From positions 1,873,001-1,937,000 of the forward strand of contig JAMKCF010000007.1 in the NCBI GenBank assembly GCA_023634235.1: a DNA stretch of 64,000 nt, in the 5' to 3' direction. The stretch is from Pisaster brevispinus. Its lineage: Eukaryota > Echinodermata > Asteroidea > Forcipulatida > Asteriidae. The notes below the pieces were generated by a model, which did not search any database, had not been told where the DNA came from, and saw only the letters and a program-made list of their open reading frames with translations. Shown piece after piece: positions 1 to 12,533 of the stretch. The first letter of the stretch is position 1; the number at the start of each line of letters is the position of its first letter. The position numbers and the translations under genes were made by a program.

Positions 1-2388
1 TTGGTCAGCTGAAAAGAAATATCCCAGTAGTGTACTACAGTTGTACTTAATCGGTCATAGTACACTGTACTTTGTTCACCAGCATTCATACAGACATTTG
101 TACTTACTGTGCCTGCCATTCTGCAGTTTGTCTTCGTATGAGAATTCCTTGCAATCTGCAACCTCAAAACTCTCTGACGTGAAGATGACGATGAGAAAAA
201 AACCAACTTCATTCACCAAAAAGGGCCATCCACTTTGCTCTGATTTATGTTCTGTAAATTAACAAAGAGACACTCTAGTCATGTTATGTTGAAGGAGGAA
301 GGGAGGTGGGTTGCTCACTGACTGTTGAACTGTTGAAAGCCAAGGATGCACTGGTTTGTTTGACACTAGGTGACAAAGATACCTACATATCTGTCATCAT
401 TGTGACACGCATGATCTAAGCCCAGCCCACATCCTTAAACTTTCACCATTGACATGTTGACATCAACTACACGATGTCTATGTTGTTGCCATTGCTTAAA
501 TACGCAGGTCAGATAAGCATGCGTAAGTCATACCGATCAACTCAGATGCAAAGTACACGTATACAACTTGAAAGTGAAGTTTTTATTGTCTTTGGCACAC
601 GGGAAAAAATTGTGTCCAGGAAGCAGTGTGACCCAGGAAGGATGTGTGACAGGAATGTCAGGAAACTGGTGCAGCCGTTACAGTGATTTATCTGGAATAC
701 ATACTTTGTACAATCTCATTTGATTCATAATTCAAGTACAGTCTACAGTGTGAATCTTGGGCTTTGGTTACAACTGGTTTTAATTTCAAACTATTGGACG
801 GTGAAACAAACTGGAATACTGTTGTTTTAGGAACATCGGCATCATTTGTACTCTTGGAGGGCACTGTACAATGTAAGGAAAGTTATTTTATTCATATATT
901 TCATGAATTTGATTGGTCTTCACACACAATTCAAAGTGGATTGTGACTGGTATTCTGATGTACTTAATATAAGTACATTTGATACCTTACAGCATGTGCA
1001 GAGGCTAAACGTACCTCCGTAAAATGCGCGTCTACTTTCCACCATTTAGGGAGTCAATTCCTTGACTCTCAAAAAAGGTGACAGGATAGGTGTGTGCTGC
1101 GTGCCGTGCAAGAAATAAGTCGGTACGTAGGTTTCTGGCAAAGGGTTTAACCCTCGGTTTAACTTCATAGTCGAGTAAGTGTGTTGATTTCAAACGTAAA
1201 TATTGTCAGACCTGGAATTAAATTGTTGAGAGGGCAAGGCCTTTTTCATTTTTAAAAGGGCACTGCCGTTGGAAAATCTTAAAGTCTACCGGAAACTTTT
1301 GAAGAGGCACCAAGGCAAAGACCAGGGGGAACAGCTGCTATGGCCAGCATGTACAGTATGGCATTCTCCATGTACTGTAGTTCAAGGCCTGTACTGTTAA
1401 TGTTTACTCGTGCTGTTCCGTGAATATTGATTGAACCCTTATGGGTTCCATTCCTTCTGTCCTAACATAAAGGATTCAGAAGGACTGGGGCCAGTAGCCC
1501 AAACAAGTCCAAACAATTTGGTTTGGAGTGACATGTACAGGATTGGAAGGATTTGGGTCGTATATGTACTCTGACCCAAACTGCTTTTAATACCAAGGTA
1601 TTTTTCTGGCCTATTGTTTCAAAAATATTCATGAATTTGTGTCACACTATTAAGAATTTATATCTAATCCTACATATATAGGGACTACTTTGCATAAAAT
1701 GCAACATGTCATGTACAGTTGTGTGTGGCAGCATCCATTACATGTAATTTAGTGTACATCGTAACTTTAGTACTGTGTACAGTACATGCAGCCTAATTTC
1801 TTACTTTTTGCTTTATTGTTTGTAAATCCGAGCATGGGCACAGTTGATGGCAGGCTGCTGCCACCTTACACCTCAAAGAATTCCACAATATAACATGTGT
1901 TTACATGTTTATTTACACAAACATCATACTGTACACAACATTTCTGTTTATCCTGTCCACAAAATCGTCATCTGTTAATTATTCACAGACATCTGTTCAT
2001 GTCTCCGAGACACTGTGTACATTTCACATTCATGTAGACTGAGTTGGTAAAACATGAAGTGAATCTCATGTCCACAAATGAGTGTCTAGAACACAAACCA
2101 ACATTAGCCCCACATCAAACGCGACACACCAGACGGAGATCAATATTTTCTCAAGTCAACGCATGAGCAGATATATCACGCTCTAGTCTGCAAATACGCA
2201 ATCATAGCTTCACTCTGTCGCTCTTTGTTCTTCATCGCCACCAAGGACTGTTAACCAGACTAATCCTTGTAAGTTTATAGTCTTTTAAGAGTTCAAGTAC
2301 AGACCTTATCTATGATTTTCAATTGGCCATGACGCTATATTTGTCAGGTGCTGCCGATTACCCTGATGCAATTGTTATCTGATTTACA

Positions 2389-2490
2389 ATGTCTAATGGC
2401 GACGATGCAGACAGACGTGGGTTTAATTTGCTTTTAAAAACGCTGTCATTTGTTGGATGTTGTGAACTTGGATTTATAATGAGTTGTTTG
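2389..2490 (+). CDS. Speculative start exon (34 codons before a strong donor)
   Basis: An ATG in good context (ACAATGTCT) opens MSNGDDADRRGFNLLLKTL and runs in frame to TTTG|GTAAGT at 2491, a consensus donor. It would end in phase 0, whereas the first confirmed exon (22767) needs phase 1, so it cannot be joined directly. A shorter form ending at the weak donor AGAC|GTGGGT (about 2418) would be phase 1 and would fit. No homology is recognised. It is listed only because the gene must have a start exon upstream of 22767. Confidence 0.13.
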
Positions 2491-2689
2491 GTAAGTCAAG
2501 TAATGTTCAGTGTATTTCTGGCATTGGGACGTCTACATGTACTGCATATTTACGTACAATTATTCCGGGTGTTTGTTATCATATGAATTCATGAATGTTT
2601 TGTCAGTGTGTGCATAAAATATAAAGTTTTTTTTTTTCTTTCTGTCTTTAGAACACTGTACCACAGTATTGTGTTCAATTTAAGGCAAA

Positions 2690-3015
2690 GTGTATACCTT
2701 TGTTTTTTTTTAACCGTCTGGGTGTTTTTAATACAATTAAATTAACCTTTGAAAATTTCATTTCAAAAGGTGGTAGCGTTTTTGAGATATCGCTGAAAAT
2801 ATGGAGCAGTTGTACTACACAGGAAGAATTTAAATTACACAATCTGAGAATCTTTTTATGCAGAACCGTTTCTCAGATTGAAATGTTTTTGAGTCATTCT
2901 CTCTCTAAAACCGCATTCCTTTGAAGGGAGTTGTTTCTCAAAATAATATAGGCCTACATTATCAACAGTGCTTCTTACCAAGTAAGTTTATGCTGATGAA
3001 CTTTTGGAGTAATTA
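2690..3015 (-). repeat. Dispersed repeat family P, copy 1
   Basis: The complement of this stretch matches 12085-12420 over most of its length (shared CCATATTTTCAGCG, CAAAAACGCTACCACCTTTT-like, CAATCTGAGA and CTTACTTGGTAAGAAGCACT words). The small frames here are not genes. Confidence 0.65.
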
Positions 3016-3175
3016 CATGACCCTTCCTTTAAAAGGACTTGAAAATTGTTTCCTTCAGCTACATCGCATAAGATGTAAACAATAATGCTGTCATATTTTG
3101 GCTGGAAACCGTGTTGGTGTACATAATTAAAAACAAACATGAATTAGTTAATTTTTTTTTTACACCACTATGTCT

Positions 3176-3250
3176 GTTTGTGTGTAGTTGTGTTGTCATT
3201 TAGCCTTTGAGAAAGACTCTGCTAGGGTGGAAACGTCAGGCCACTAACTA
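3176..3250 (+). repeat. Dispersed repeat with GAAACGTCAGGCC end, copy 1
   Basis: GTTGTGTTGTCATTTAGCCT then GAGAAAGACTCTGCTAGGGT and GGAAACGTCAGGCCA. A related copy is at 13710. A GACTC/GGGT-type stem followed by GAAAC resembles the 3' half of a hammerhead ribozyme. Confidence 0.6.
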
Positions 3251-5176
3251 GTTTTTTTTATTGATGTATTCAGTAGACGGTAGACAGTACATCATAACTT
3301 GTGTGAGGGAAGAAAAGGCTGAGCATAATTTTAAAAACTGATGTGCTTGAGTTCAGGAAAAATGTGATGCTCGTGCACTGTACCACCAGAGGTGTAAATG
3401 CATTCTTCTCCCTCAACATAAATCTGCCCACGCTATTTGAAGCTATAATTGCTGGCACTATGCAGATTTAAAACTCGCTGTATGTTTATTGCTTGGCGGC
3501 ATGGAACCCAGTGATAGGACAAACATGTAGAGACTGTGCAACTGTGAGGCACTGCAAACAGGTGTGTACAGCTAGGCTAGGCTTACTCATCTGTTTATCA
3601 CTCTAGCCCCACGTGATTATTGTAATTAGTGACTTATCAATTAGCTCATTAAATACATACAGCTCTTACGAGCAAACCTGGGATGATCATGATGTCATTG
3701 TATGGCTAAGTTACGCAAACAGAAAAAGCGTTTCATTAGTACAGTGTACACTCGTGTACTGTACACTTGGAGTCTGAAATACCAGCACATAATGTTACAT
3801 GTACATGTAGGTACGGCTATTTTGAAAATTTTACGATCAAACTCTCTGAAAATGAAGGATTTTTATGTCGAGTGCTTACCTTTTTGTGAAAAACAACTCT
3901 TCCTCACTGCACAGTGGTTGGTTACAGTGCACACACATTGTAGCTGTACATTTGTAGTTCGTACTTTTTCAGACGTGTACAGGCCTTGCTGTTTATTAAG
4001 TACAGGGGACAATAGACCACCGGGTTAGTAAACTGTGCATTTTACTCGTCCCTCAAATTAACTTTTAGTAGCCCAGATTTTAAACAGTAACATGTGTTAA
4101 AATATTTTTATATATTTTTTTATTTTTGTTGTCCGGTTGAGTGAACTACATGTACATGTACATGGTACAAAAAGTGTAATTGAGCCAAAATTGTGCATTG
4201 ATTGTGCAAAAATTGTACAAAGAATAAAGGAAAAGTCTTCTTAAAAAGTTTTTTTTGTTTGTTTGCATCTAGTATATTACGTGTGTGTAAATTTGTTTAG
4301 TCTTTTCTCTAGCCAAACTTTCAATTTAATGTATACATGTACTATAGACCACCACAGGTGTAACATTACTGGCAGCTAAAAAATGGTAGATTTAGCAATC
4401 ATGTTATTCATTCATTGCATTTAAAGTCTTGATGCCGAATTTTACTCAAGATTTATATTGGTTAGTGTAAAACTCAAATGCTCCCTGTGATTGCTCTAGA
4501 TCCTTGCATCGGATCACCGCCCCCACCCCCCCTTACTGTTGGAAATGTCATACCCTCTATCAATGAGTGATTGTAGACCGGGGCTGGTAGTCATGTGACT
4601 AGGATTTAACATTTTCACCAAGACAAACATGGAGCATGATTGAATGTGTCAAGTCATGTTTGCTTTCATACTCTCAAAGTTTAGATTCAACGTCCGTTGT
4701 GTTACCTAAAGTGGTCATTTTCACGCAGTCGTAATTGAAATATCAACAAGACTTCTTGCCCCCAGTCCCAGCCAGGTGGGTGCTTTCACACTGGAATCGT
4801 TTCATCGGCGGAAATTCATAGAATCTGGGTCCCACTCCCAGTCCCATGCTGAAATCAATGGCTAGACAGTTCACTGCATCTGCATTGCTTGCTTGGGCTT
4901 GTGTGTATTAGCTTGCATTGGAATACACCGGCCAGGTCTGTGTTTGGTTTGACGCTGTTCAAGAAGACAGAAGTGTGGCGTGGCATGATGGAAACAGGTA
5001 CTGCAGGAGGAGGAGTTGGTTCTTTCCGTTGAATCTTTAGGAGAGCATTAGATGGGCGTATTACAACCTTGGTCATTCACTTGATTCATTTACAAAATAA
5101 CCACAGCAGTTGGTCAGAGTTTTTGCCATTTTCAGTGAGTAGCCAGTGAGACCATGTACAGTCCATGGTGAGACCT

Positions 5177-5475
5177 GGGCTCAATTTCACAGAGCTGCTT
5201 AAGCAAAAATAAGCAGAACACCAGTCACAAATGGTACATGTGAATTTGTATTTTACATAGCTGTAACCTTATTCTGGTGAGCATAATGTTATTGTGGTTA
5301 CATGTGTGAAGCTATTTTTTAAGCTAAAAGCAGCTTTTGGAAATTGGGCCCAATTTCTCTGCTAAGCAAAAAAAAAGAGTTGGGGTACCAGTCGTAACAA
5401 TGTAACTTTATGCTAAGCAAGTTTTTTCTGTGCTAAGCAAGTTTTTGTGCTCACAGGTTTTATGAAATTTGGCGC
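5177..5475. mobile_element. Fold-back repeat family FB, two abutting copies
   Basis: The first copy runs from GGGCTCAATTTCACAGAGCT to GGAAATTGGGCCC (5177-5351); a second, shorter one starts at the same GGGCCC and ends GGTTTTATGAAATTTGGCGC near 5475. Both carry the internal GCTAAGCA words of the family. Confidence 0.65.
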
Positions 5476-5570
5476 AGTTGTAGTTTAGTCATAACAGTTA
5501 CCGATCCGTCAATTTTCACCGGTGATAGTCCAGCATTTGTGTGTATTTTAGGTTTAATGTTTATTATGTT

Positions 5571-5574
5571 GATC

Positions 5575-5610
<36 letters not shown>

Positions 5611-5622
5611 TATTTATTTAAT
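5571..5622. repeat. (ATTG)n then (TTTA)n microsatellite
   Basis: GATTGATTGATTGATTGATT followed by TATTTATTTA. Confidence 0.9.
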
Positions 5623-7344
5623 GGATTGAAATGTTCTGCACCCAAAGATTTACATTGCACATGACTCATAGTATAAGCGCAGTTCTTTACAAATGAATTT
5701 ATTTTTCTTGAAATGTTGTGGTAAATTTGTTTGTTTATTTGATCGAGTTCATTGCCAGCCATCTGCTCGTTAGGTTTTTTAAATTGTTTTTTTTACTGGA
5801 ACTGACGACAAGTGTTTCCATTGTGATCCAGTGCATACTGTCTAGAGTGAACTCAACTATCAGAGGACTTGCCGGTCAAAGTACACGTTGACTCAGATCA
5901 GTTGTTGTCCATATCGTAAACATTGAAAATATGCTGTTCAAATAATTGTACAAATTGATGATTAATATGGCAGGAAAAAGGTACTTTCCATGTTGAGCTG
6001 AGGGGGTTGTACCGTTGAACTGGCTGTAATGAAGGGTGTATTGTCTCGAGTGTCAACTTAGTATGATTAATGATTTTGGACATTCATGGAAAAACAGATG
6101 GAATGAGCCAAATTAAACGGGAAAAAGGTTCTTGAATCACAAGTCAAAAAAATCATTCAAGATGCAAAATTAATCTTTTACCTTCTGGGTAGATTTGGAG
6201 TACATGTAGTAGAGTTTGTATGACAATACGAGTTACAGAGGTGACAAGGAAATGTTTTGTGCTGTGTGATGTTTACACTATTACAGTACATTTAACATGT
6301 ACCAGAGATCCTGAAGTGAAACAATCAGGGGCTGGTTTCAGAACAGAAACAAGAAACTTGTTTGAGCTCTGTCATTGGTTAAGCGTTTTCCCATGTTTGC
6401 TTCAACCACGATGATGCAGCTGTTCCGACCAATAACCGAGTTATTGGCGTGGTTAGGCTTGCTTTCAAGATGGTGGATTCTACACTAACAAAACATTTCA
6501 TCAAAGTTCTTTTAAAAATGAAAAACTTTTGTAATCAGTCCAATGATGTTGATAACATTATAAAGACTAAGTTTTTCAAGAGATGTACTGTATATTATTA
6601 TACACATTAAGAAATTTTTCTGGTTACTGACCTATTTTCACATAGGTTTTGGTGTTTTTTTTTGGGTCATGATTTTTATGTCAGAAGCTTGTTTCTGGTC
6701 GAGGTGGCCAAAGCACACCCAAGGCACTTGACTTATGCCAGGACATAACTGTTCCTTACATTTTGTAGAGTGTACACAATTATGAGTGCACCAGTGTACT
6801 CTTCACCATGTTCACACAGTAAAATTGAAAGAAACTACATGTACATGTCAGCTTTGTAAACATTATCGGTGAGCTGTCACAGGTGTGTGTCATACAATGT
6901 GTACAGTTACTGTTTCAATCATAATTCTTTAATAACCTGTATACCAAATTAATTACACCATATTAAATCCTTGAGTTTGGGAACGCAAAACAACCACAGT
7001 GCTTAATTATGTATATGTCTTAAAATCTATGGGGATATGACAACCTTGGATTAGTAACTTAATAATGAGTTGTATTCAACTGCTGTATAGACAAGTACGT
7101 ACATACAGTACACAGTACACAGTATACATGTACCTAACGGACATTGCCTTTAACTATTTCAGTGACTGGCCAGCAGCACCAGTTAGTTTGTAGCTTGTCA
7201 TGTCACTATCTAGTCCCCCAGCTGTGAAATGTAGGATCACTGTTAAGACAATTGGTATACACACAAAACTTTAGCATCTAAATTAGTGAACTTTCAAATT
7301 GAAACTGTTTTGTTTTCTTGATAATTGCCAATCCTACATAAACT

Positions 7345-7432
7345 TTATAGACCGTGTCACCTGTGACATGACATCACATAAACTTACAAAAGAGCCACAA
7401 ATCCTGGACTTCCTGCAGGCACAGTTTGTACA
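7345..7432. repeat. Dispersed repeat family H, copy 1
   Basis: CACCTGTGACATGACATCAC and CCTGGACTTCCTGCAGGCAC; a second copy is at 61310-61390. Confidence 0.6.
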
Positions 7433-8133
7433 CAGCTTAATGGAAGAAAACATCAAATCTCATGTTTGATTGAGATTGCGCTCTGTGATTTTCATTAACT
7501 TTGAGAAGAAAGAGGGCACAATATCTCAAAACTTGTTTAGCTGTTCATTGCACCATAAATGCTTACTTTTGTATTAGGTTATCATGTTATTTCTGAGCAC
7601 ATGTCATGCATGTGCGGCCTAAAGCGGAAAGTATGTTTGTGTACAATGCCATTGTTAAATGGTAACAACCAGCGTATACAAGCCTGAGTCTTTGTGAGGC
7701 AATAGACCGTACAAGTGAAGTCATGCACGAATTTGAACATTTTTGGGACAACTTAGGTCCCCTGTACATTGCTTTAAAATGCGTGAAGGAGACAAACTTC
7801 GCTCTTTAATGCGAGACTTCCACAGTCTATGGAGGCATCAGCTTCATACCCCTAGTCATTGCCTTATGGTGCCTCTTGAAATGTTCCAGGAGAAATTGAA
7901 ATTTCTTTGAATAGTGCCTTTTCTGCCTTACCATACAGGGTGGCCCCTTAACACTGGTCCGTTGGCCAACTGCCAGTTAAAACAGCCAAGGACCAGTCAG
8001 ATTGACAACTAGTCTGGCTGGCTGGTTAACTCCTTGCAATTGCTTTACACTTAAACTACTGATTGTTCATTTTGCTTCAATTAGATACAGTAGTCCCATG
8101 TTAGTATATGTTAAAAGGAAACCTCAAAGTAGG

Positions 8134-8335
8134 GACCAGTGAAAAAAACGGCAGACCAGTGAAAAAACTGGCAGACCAGTGAAAAAACTGGCAGACCAGT
8201 GAAAAAACCGGCAGACCAGTGAAAAAACCGGCAGACCAGTGAAAAAACTGGCAGACCAGTGAAAAAAACGGCAGACCAGTGAAAACACTGGCAGACCAGT
8301 GAAAAAACTGGCAGACCAGTGAAATGACAAGCTAA
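8134..8335. repeat. 20-bp minisatellite of hairpin units
   Basis: Nine complete copies, starting every 20 nt from 8134 to 8294, of GACCAGTGAAAAAACTGGCA, plus a tenth that runs into GAAATGACAAGCTAACTGGA. Each unit has a CCAGT/ACTGG inverted repeat. The open frames across it (FFTGLPVFSLVC repeats) follow only from the periodicity. The same flank without expansion is at 38862-38930. Confidence 0.9.
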
Positions 8336-8395
8336 CTGGACCTGCTGGCTACTCACTGAATAAGTTAAGGGCAAACCCTGCCGTAGAAGACTTCA

Positions 8396-8588
8396 GGGCC
8401 CAATTTCATAGAGCTGCTTAAGCACAAAAAGTAGCTAAGCACAACAAAATTATGCTTACCAAAAGAAGGTTACCAGCCAAACTACCATGTCACATGTACA
8501 ATTCGTGACTGGTATCCTGCTCATTTCTGCTTAGCAGACAATTGTTAAGCAATATTTTATGCTTAATCAGCTCTATGAAATTGGGCCC
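8396..8588. mobile_element. Fold-back repeat FB, intact copy
   Basis: 193 bp from GGGCCCAATTTCATAGAGCT to its inverted partner AGCTCTATGAAATTGGGCCC. Inside are GCTTACCAAAAGAAGGTTAC, ACTGGTATCCTGCTCATTTC and several TAAGCA/TGCTTA words. No coding capacity; a MITE-like hairpin. Confidence 0.82.
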
Positions 8589-9310
8589 AGGCTCTTACAA
8601 TGACTGACATCAGACCTGAGAACGTTGTACACAACATTTTAGTTCCTTAGAGTACCAACATTCCTATTAACTCCATTTACCGTAGTGCCACACCATCTTA
8701 CTGAACGGCGACGGTTGATTAACATTCACCATTACATTGACGCACATAATTCACTTATGGTAGCCTACAAGACAATCCATGTAACTCTCCACAGGGTGAG
8801 AAGCTAATTAATGCTTTAGACATGGTGTCTGACTGCACATGACGCAGGTACAATCACAAGGTAGTGTATGACTGGAGGCAGTAAGGGTTCTTACTGCTTA
8901 CTGCACACCTCAAGTGATCAATACTGGTGAACTGATCGGCGTTTTAGGCTGCCAGTTGTACATTACATGAATTTATACTTCAAAGAAATTTGTTAGAATT
9001 TGGTAGCTTTACAATTAACTGTGACACTACAAAGAATGGTGAGGGGCTGAGGGTCCTTGCTTTATGGTCTATGGTAGAAATAACTGGCTACAATTTAAAT
9101 GTTACTGACACTGTACAAATACAATCAGTTTGTAGGAAACTTGCATAAATGTGTACTGTACAGTGCATGATGCGTGGGTACACACAAACATTTACGATAA
9201 TGTACAGTACATTGATGCATGCTGTGATGAGGTCCATGGTGTTTTTCATTTCTTCCTCCACTGGTACAACTGTAGGGGCAAGATGGCAGGTGTGAAGTCT
9301 GCAAAAATGT

Positions 9311-9605
9311 CATTTTCTGTTTTTTATTTAGTTTTTATTTTTATTATTATTATTTTGTTTTCTTAGTTTTATTTATTTGTGTATTTAAAATTTATTTAAA
9401 TTTTTTATTTTTTTGTTTTTTTGTTTACAAACTTATTTATAAATTTTTATTATTTTTATTTTTTTACATTTATGTATTTATGATTTATTCATTTATATAT
9501 TTATGATTATTCATTTATTTATTTATTGTTTTATTTATGTGTTTATTTTGTTTTACTTTATTTAAAAAAATATATATTTATTATTGTTATTTACATTAAA
9601 ATGTA
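9311..9605. repeat. T/A-rich (TTTA/TTTAT)n low-complexity tract
   Basis: Nearly 300 nt of T and A with irregular TTTATTTA periodicity; no other structure seen. Confidence 0.85.
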
Positions 9606-10424
9606 ATCTTTTGGGTCAGGGTGGGGGTCAAGTACAGACTTTATAATTGGCAAGCTTTACTATTCTCAAGAGGAATGCACAGATTTGAGTTTATTCCTAA
9701 CAAGATTGTGCTTTCATCATTTTAAGGAAAGTACAGTGTAGAGAGGGTCTGCAGGATACACGCACAATGTACAGCTGTTAACGGGCGCCGGACAAAACAG
9801 GCAGTTCCGAGAATGTTGAACAAGATCGGCTTGCAAACACAGTGCTCAACAAGGGAAATTGTTAAATTAAAGAAAGTACACTGTAATGAGGCCTGTCTGA
9901 ATGTAAGACACTCCTTCAATGGAATGGGAGCAAGTTTCCCCTGCCCTGATTGTTTGACGTCCTCCACTTGGGTTTATAATCTTTCTTAGGTGTAAGACAT
10001 TACACTACAGGGAAATGAGAGCCGAGAACAGTTGGGGAGGGGAGAGTCATGGGATGGGACATTTATTCTCTAAAGAAAACCTTGAATGTCTCAAACAGCT
10101 AACTGTTGAATCATTCTTTTGTTTTATGCTGGGTTTTGATGGTACTATGTACACGTTTGTACATGATGTAATGGCTTCGTAATGTCATCTGGTTTTGTGG
10201 TTACCTGGCATTACATGTTGCTTGACTTGTACTTGGATTTTTTTAGCCTTCTTGTTTGTTTTCTTTATCGAAAATTGTGATACCAAGTGTAGAGAGTGCT
10301 CTTTAAATGCCTGATACAGGTCAGCCCTATTGAAATAAAATTGCTTAATCCTTTAGGCCTTTCCTGTACTGCCCTTCCCAGGCTTCCCATTGTATTGTAA
10401 ACTGAGGAGTGATCCCTGGGTAAA

Positions 10425-10605
10425 CGGCAGTTTCAGGTTGTATGGCTTCTGACTGCCACCCCCAAACAAAGATATTGACAAGACAAAATAAGGAGACCAC
10501 CGACATTAGGGCTAGACAGCTCACTTAGTGGAGTGCCAGCATGTTAATCCGGAGGTCCCAGGTTCAAATGCTGTTCTAGTCATTTTTTCTTTGTTCACCT
10601 TCAAA
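10425..10605 (+). mobile_element. SINE-A copy with internal tRNA-like module
   Basis: A leader (GGTTGTATGGCTTCTGACTG) is followed by a degenerate tRNA-like unit, GGGCTAGACAGCTCACTTAG to CAGGTTCAAATGCTGTTCTA (B box GGTTCAAAT), and the shared tail TTTTTTCTTTGTTCACC. It is diverged from the 48.3-kb copy. The tRNA part is not a functional tRNA; the acceptor ends do not pair. Confidence 0.65.
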
Positions 10606-11809
10606 CTATTTATAAGACATTTTGGCGTTTCTGTAGTGGAATCAAAGATGAAACCACAATAACAAACATGAAAATAATGACCAACTCTTGTAGCTTTCAA
10701 GTTTCCCAAAGTTTATTTTCATCGCACACCTTTCTCCTGAAAAATTAATGTCACCCCCACAAGAATGATTGTACGGTCCATGTACTCAGTTATCATTCAA
10801 TGATCCAAGAAGCTATTACAGTGAAATTCAATGTAATTGCTACAGTATAATTTGACAGTCAACACTGGTGTCCACTAAAATATTTGCAAGATAATTTGTA
10901 TCCACATTAGGATTTCATGACAGGGACCTTGAATGACATTATTGTTATCATCAACTCCTGTTTGTCTGGGCATTGTCTTTATTATTCGCTGCCGTGGTAA
11001 CAGGTTTGAAGCTTTTAACGACAGCTCACTGCACAAGAGTTGACCGTAAACCGTCGGATTGGATTTACATAATTGCAGGACAAATTTGTGAAACCGTTTA
11101 GTTATAAAGCGGGTGTTTGACTACTCTTTAATGGATTGAATGAAGGGTGTTTTGAGGTGGAAGTACTCCTTTTAGGGAAAAATATTTAATGGGAATTTTG
11201 TTTGTCACTTTACCTTGAATTTAATATTTTCTGCACTGTGCACTTAATGAATTAAATTTGGTTTTAGTTTATTTTCATTATAATGAAAACTTATAAATCG
11301 CACAAATCTACAATTTCTAGTGCTTATGACGCTATACAAACAAGAACACAAGTAAAAATTAAAATGAAAATTAAGCTTAGAAATATCTAGAATACATTTG
11401 TAAAGAAATACAAAAACACAGGAAAACATACCATTACTCAAACACTTGATTGAAAAGATGAGTCTTTAGGTAAAAGAAAAATGTGGTTAACGAAATAGAT
11501 GATTATACTTGTGATGGCAATTTGTTTCTGGTGTGGCGCAGCATGTGAGAAAGATCGGTCTCCCCATGAATGATTGGGCAGGGGTTCAATAAGGAGGTTA
11601 GAATTACAAGCTGGATATGATCTAATGCGGCGGATACAAACTTTTTTGCACGATGCAATTTTAAAGTGAGGTTGGAATTCTTTAGAATTTTTGTTTGTTT
11701 TGGAAATTTTAATGTAATTGACTTCAATTACATGTACTGTAATTATTATTTTATTTTATTTTTCATTTTGAATTTATTCCTTGCCTTTTTCTTGTTACAT
11801 TCATGTAGT

Positions 11810-11960
11810 ATCAAGCGAGGTTTGCGGAGACACCATTGTATGTAATCTCTCTTTATGAATTTTTGGTTTTGAGAAGAACTGGTGGTTGTCAGAACCACTA
11901 CAACTCATAAAGCATAAAGAGAGATTATGTACAATTGTGCCACCTCAAACCTCACTTGAT
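11810..11960. mobile_element. Fold-back element, about 48-bp arms
   Basis: ATCAAGCGAGGTTTGCGGAG ... AATCTCTCTTTATGA on the left pairs with CATAAAGAGAGATTATGTAC ... CCTCAAACCTCACTTGAT on the right. A one-arm relative is at 54640-54705 (GGTGTCTCCGCAAACCTTGC). Confidence 0.75.
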
Positions 11961-12084
11961 TATACTCCCTTAACAAAGTTTCAAATCCTTCTTATACATA
12001 CACATACGTACTTGTTATACATGTACAGTATGATCAAAGAGGGTGTATCGATCTCTTGGTTAACGAGGATACCTAATGTTGCTA

Positions 12085-12420
12085 AGTACTCCATAAAGTA
12101 ATGACCATAAAAACTTACTTTGTAAGAAGCACTGCAGTTGTTGATAATGTACATCATTTTGGGAAATGATTCCCTTCTAAGTCCAAGGAATGCGGTTTTA
12201 GAGACAGGGATTCAAAAAATGTCAATCTGAGAGTATTCCTATTACGGCATGTGCAGATTATTTCTTCCTGCGTGGACATAACCACTCCAGTTATTTTCAG
12301 CGAAAAAGAAACTCAAAAACACCACTACCTTTTGTTGGACATTTATTGGATAAAAAAAGATGGAATGGTTACAAAAACCAAAGATATGTACTCTGCCTTT
12401 ACGGTTTTTAATTTTTATTT
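12085..12420 (+). repeat. Dispersed repeat family P, copy 2
   Basis: TAATGACCATAAAAACTTAC, AAGAAGCACTGCAGTTGTTG and AAAAACACCACTACCTTTTG are shared with the other copies. The 97-codon frame at 12251 lies largely in this repeat. Confidence 0.65.
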
Positions 12421-12533
12421 TTCAAGTAAAATTGTCCGAGTAGAATATGTAGGAAGTAAAAGTAGTTCAAATATTGCTCTCTCATTAGAAGTGGGGGTAG
12501 TGAAGGCATCGTGCACTTATGTTACCTCTCTAA

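Larger units (their letters stand above)
1..5176. other. Non-coding region, 5' end of window
   Basis: AT-rich DNA with frequent TACATGTA words and a few pieces of dispersed repeats (2690, 3176). Apart from the speculative 2389 frame, I see no exon, RNA gene or promoter. Small open frames here have no coding character. Confidence 0.6.
5476..8133. other. Non-coding region
   Basis: Nothing identifiable except the microsatellite at 5571-5622, the family H copy at 7345 and short palindromic GTACATG words. Confidence 0.6.
8589..12084. other. Non-coding region
   Basis: Contains the T/A tract (9311), SINE-A (10425) and the fold-back element (11810). No exon supported. 11280-11730 may be an old LINE-type relic, by general appearance only. 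Confidence 0.5.

Noticed and set aside
8111..8374. Reverse-strand frames with repeated FFTGLPVFSLVC
   Set aside because: Translation of the 20-bp minisatellite; no coding evidence.
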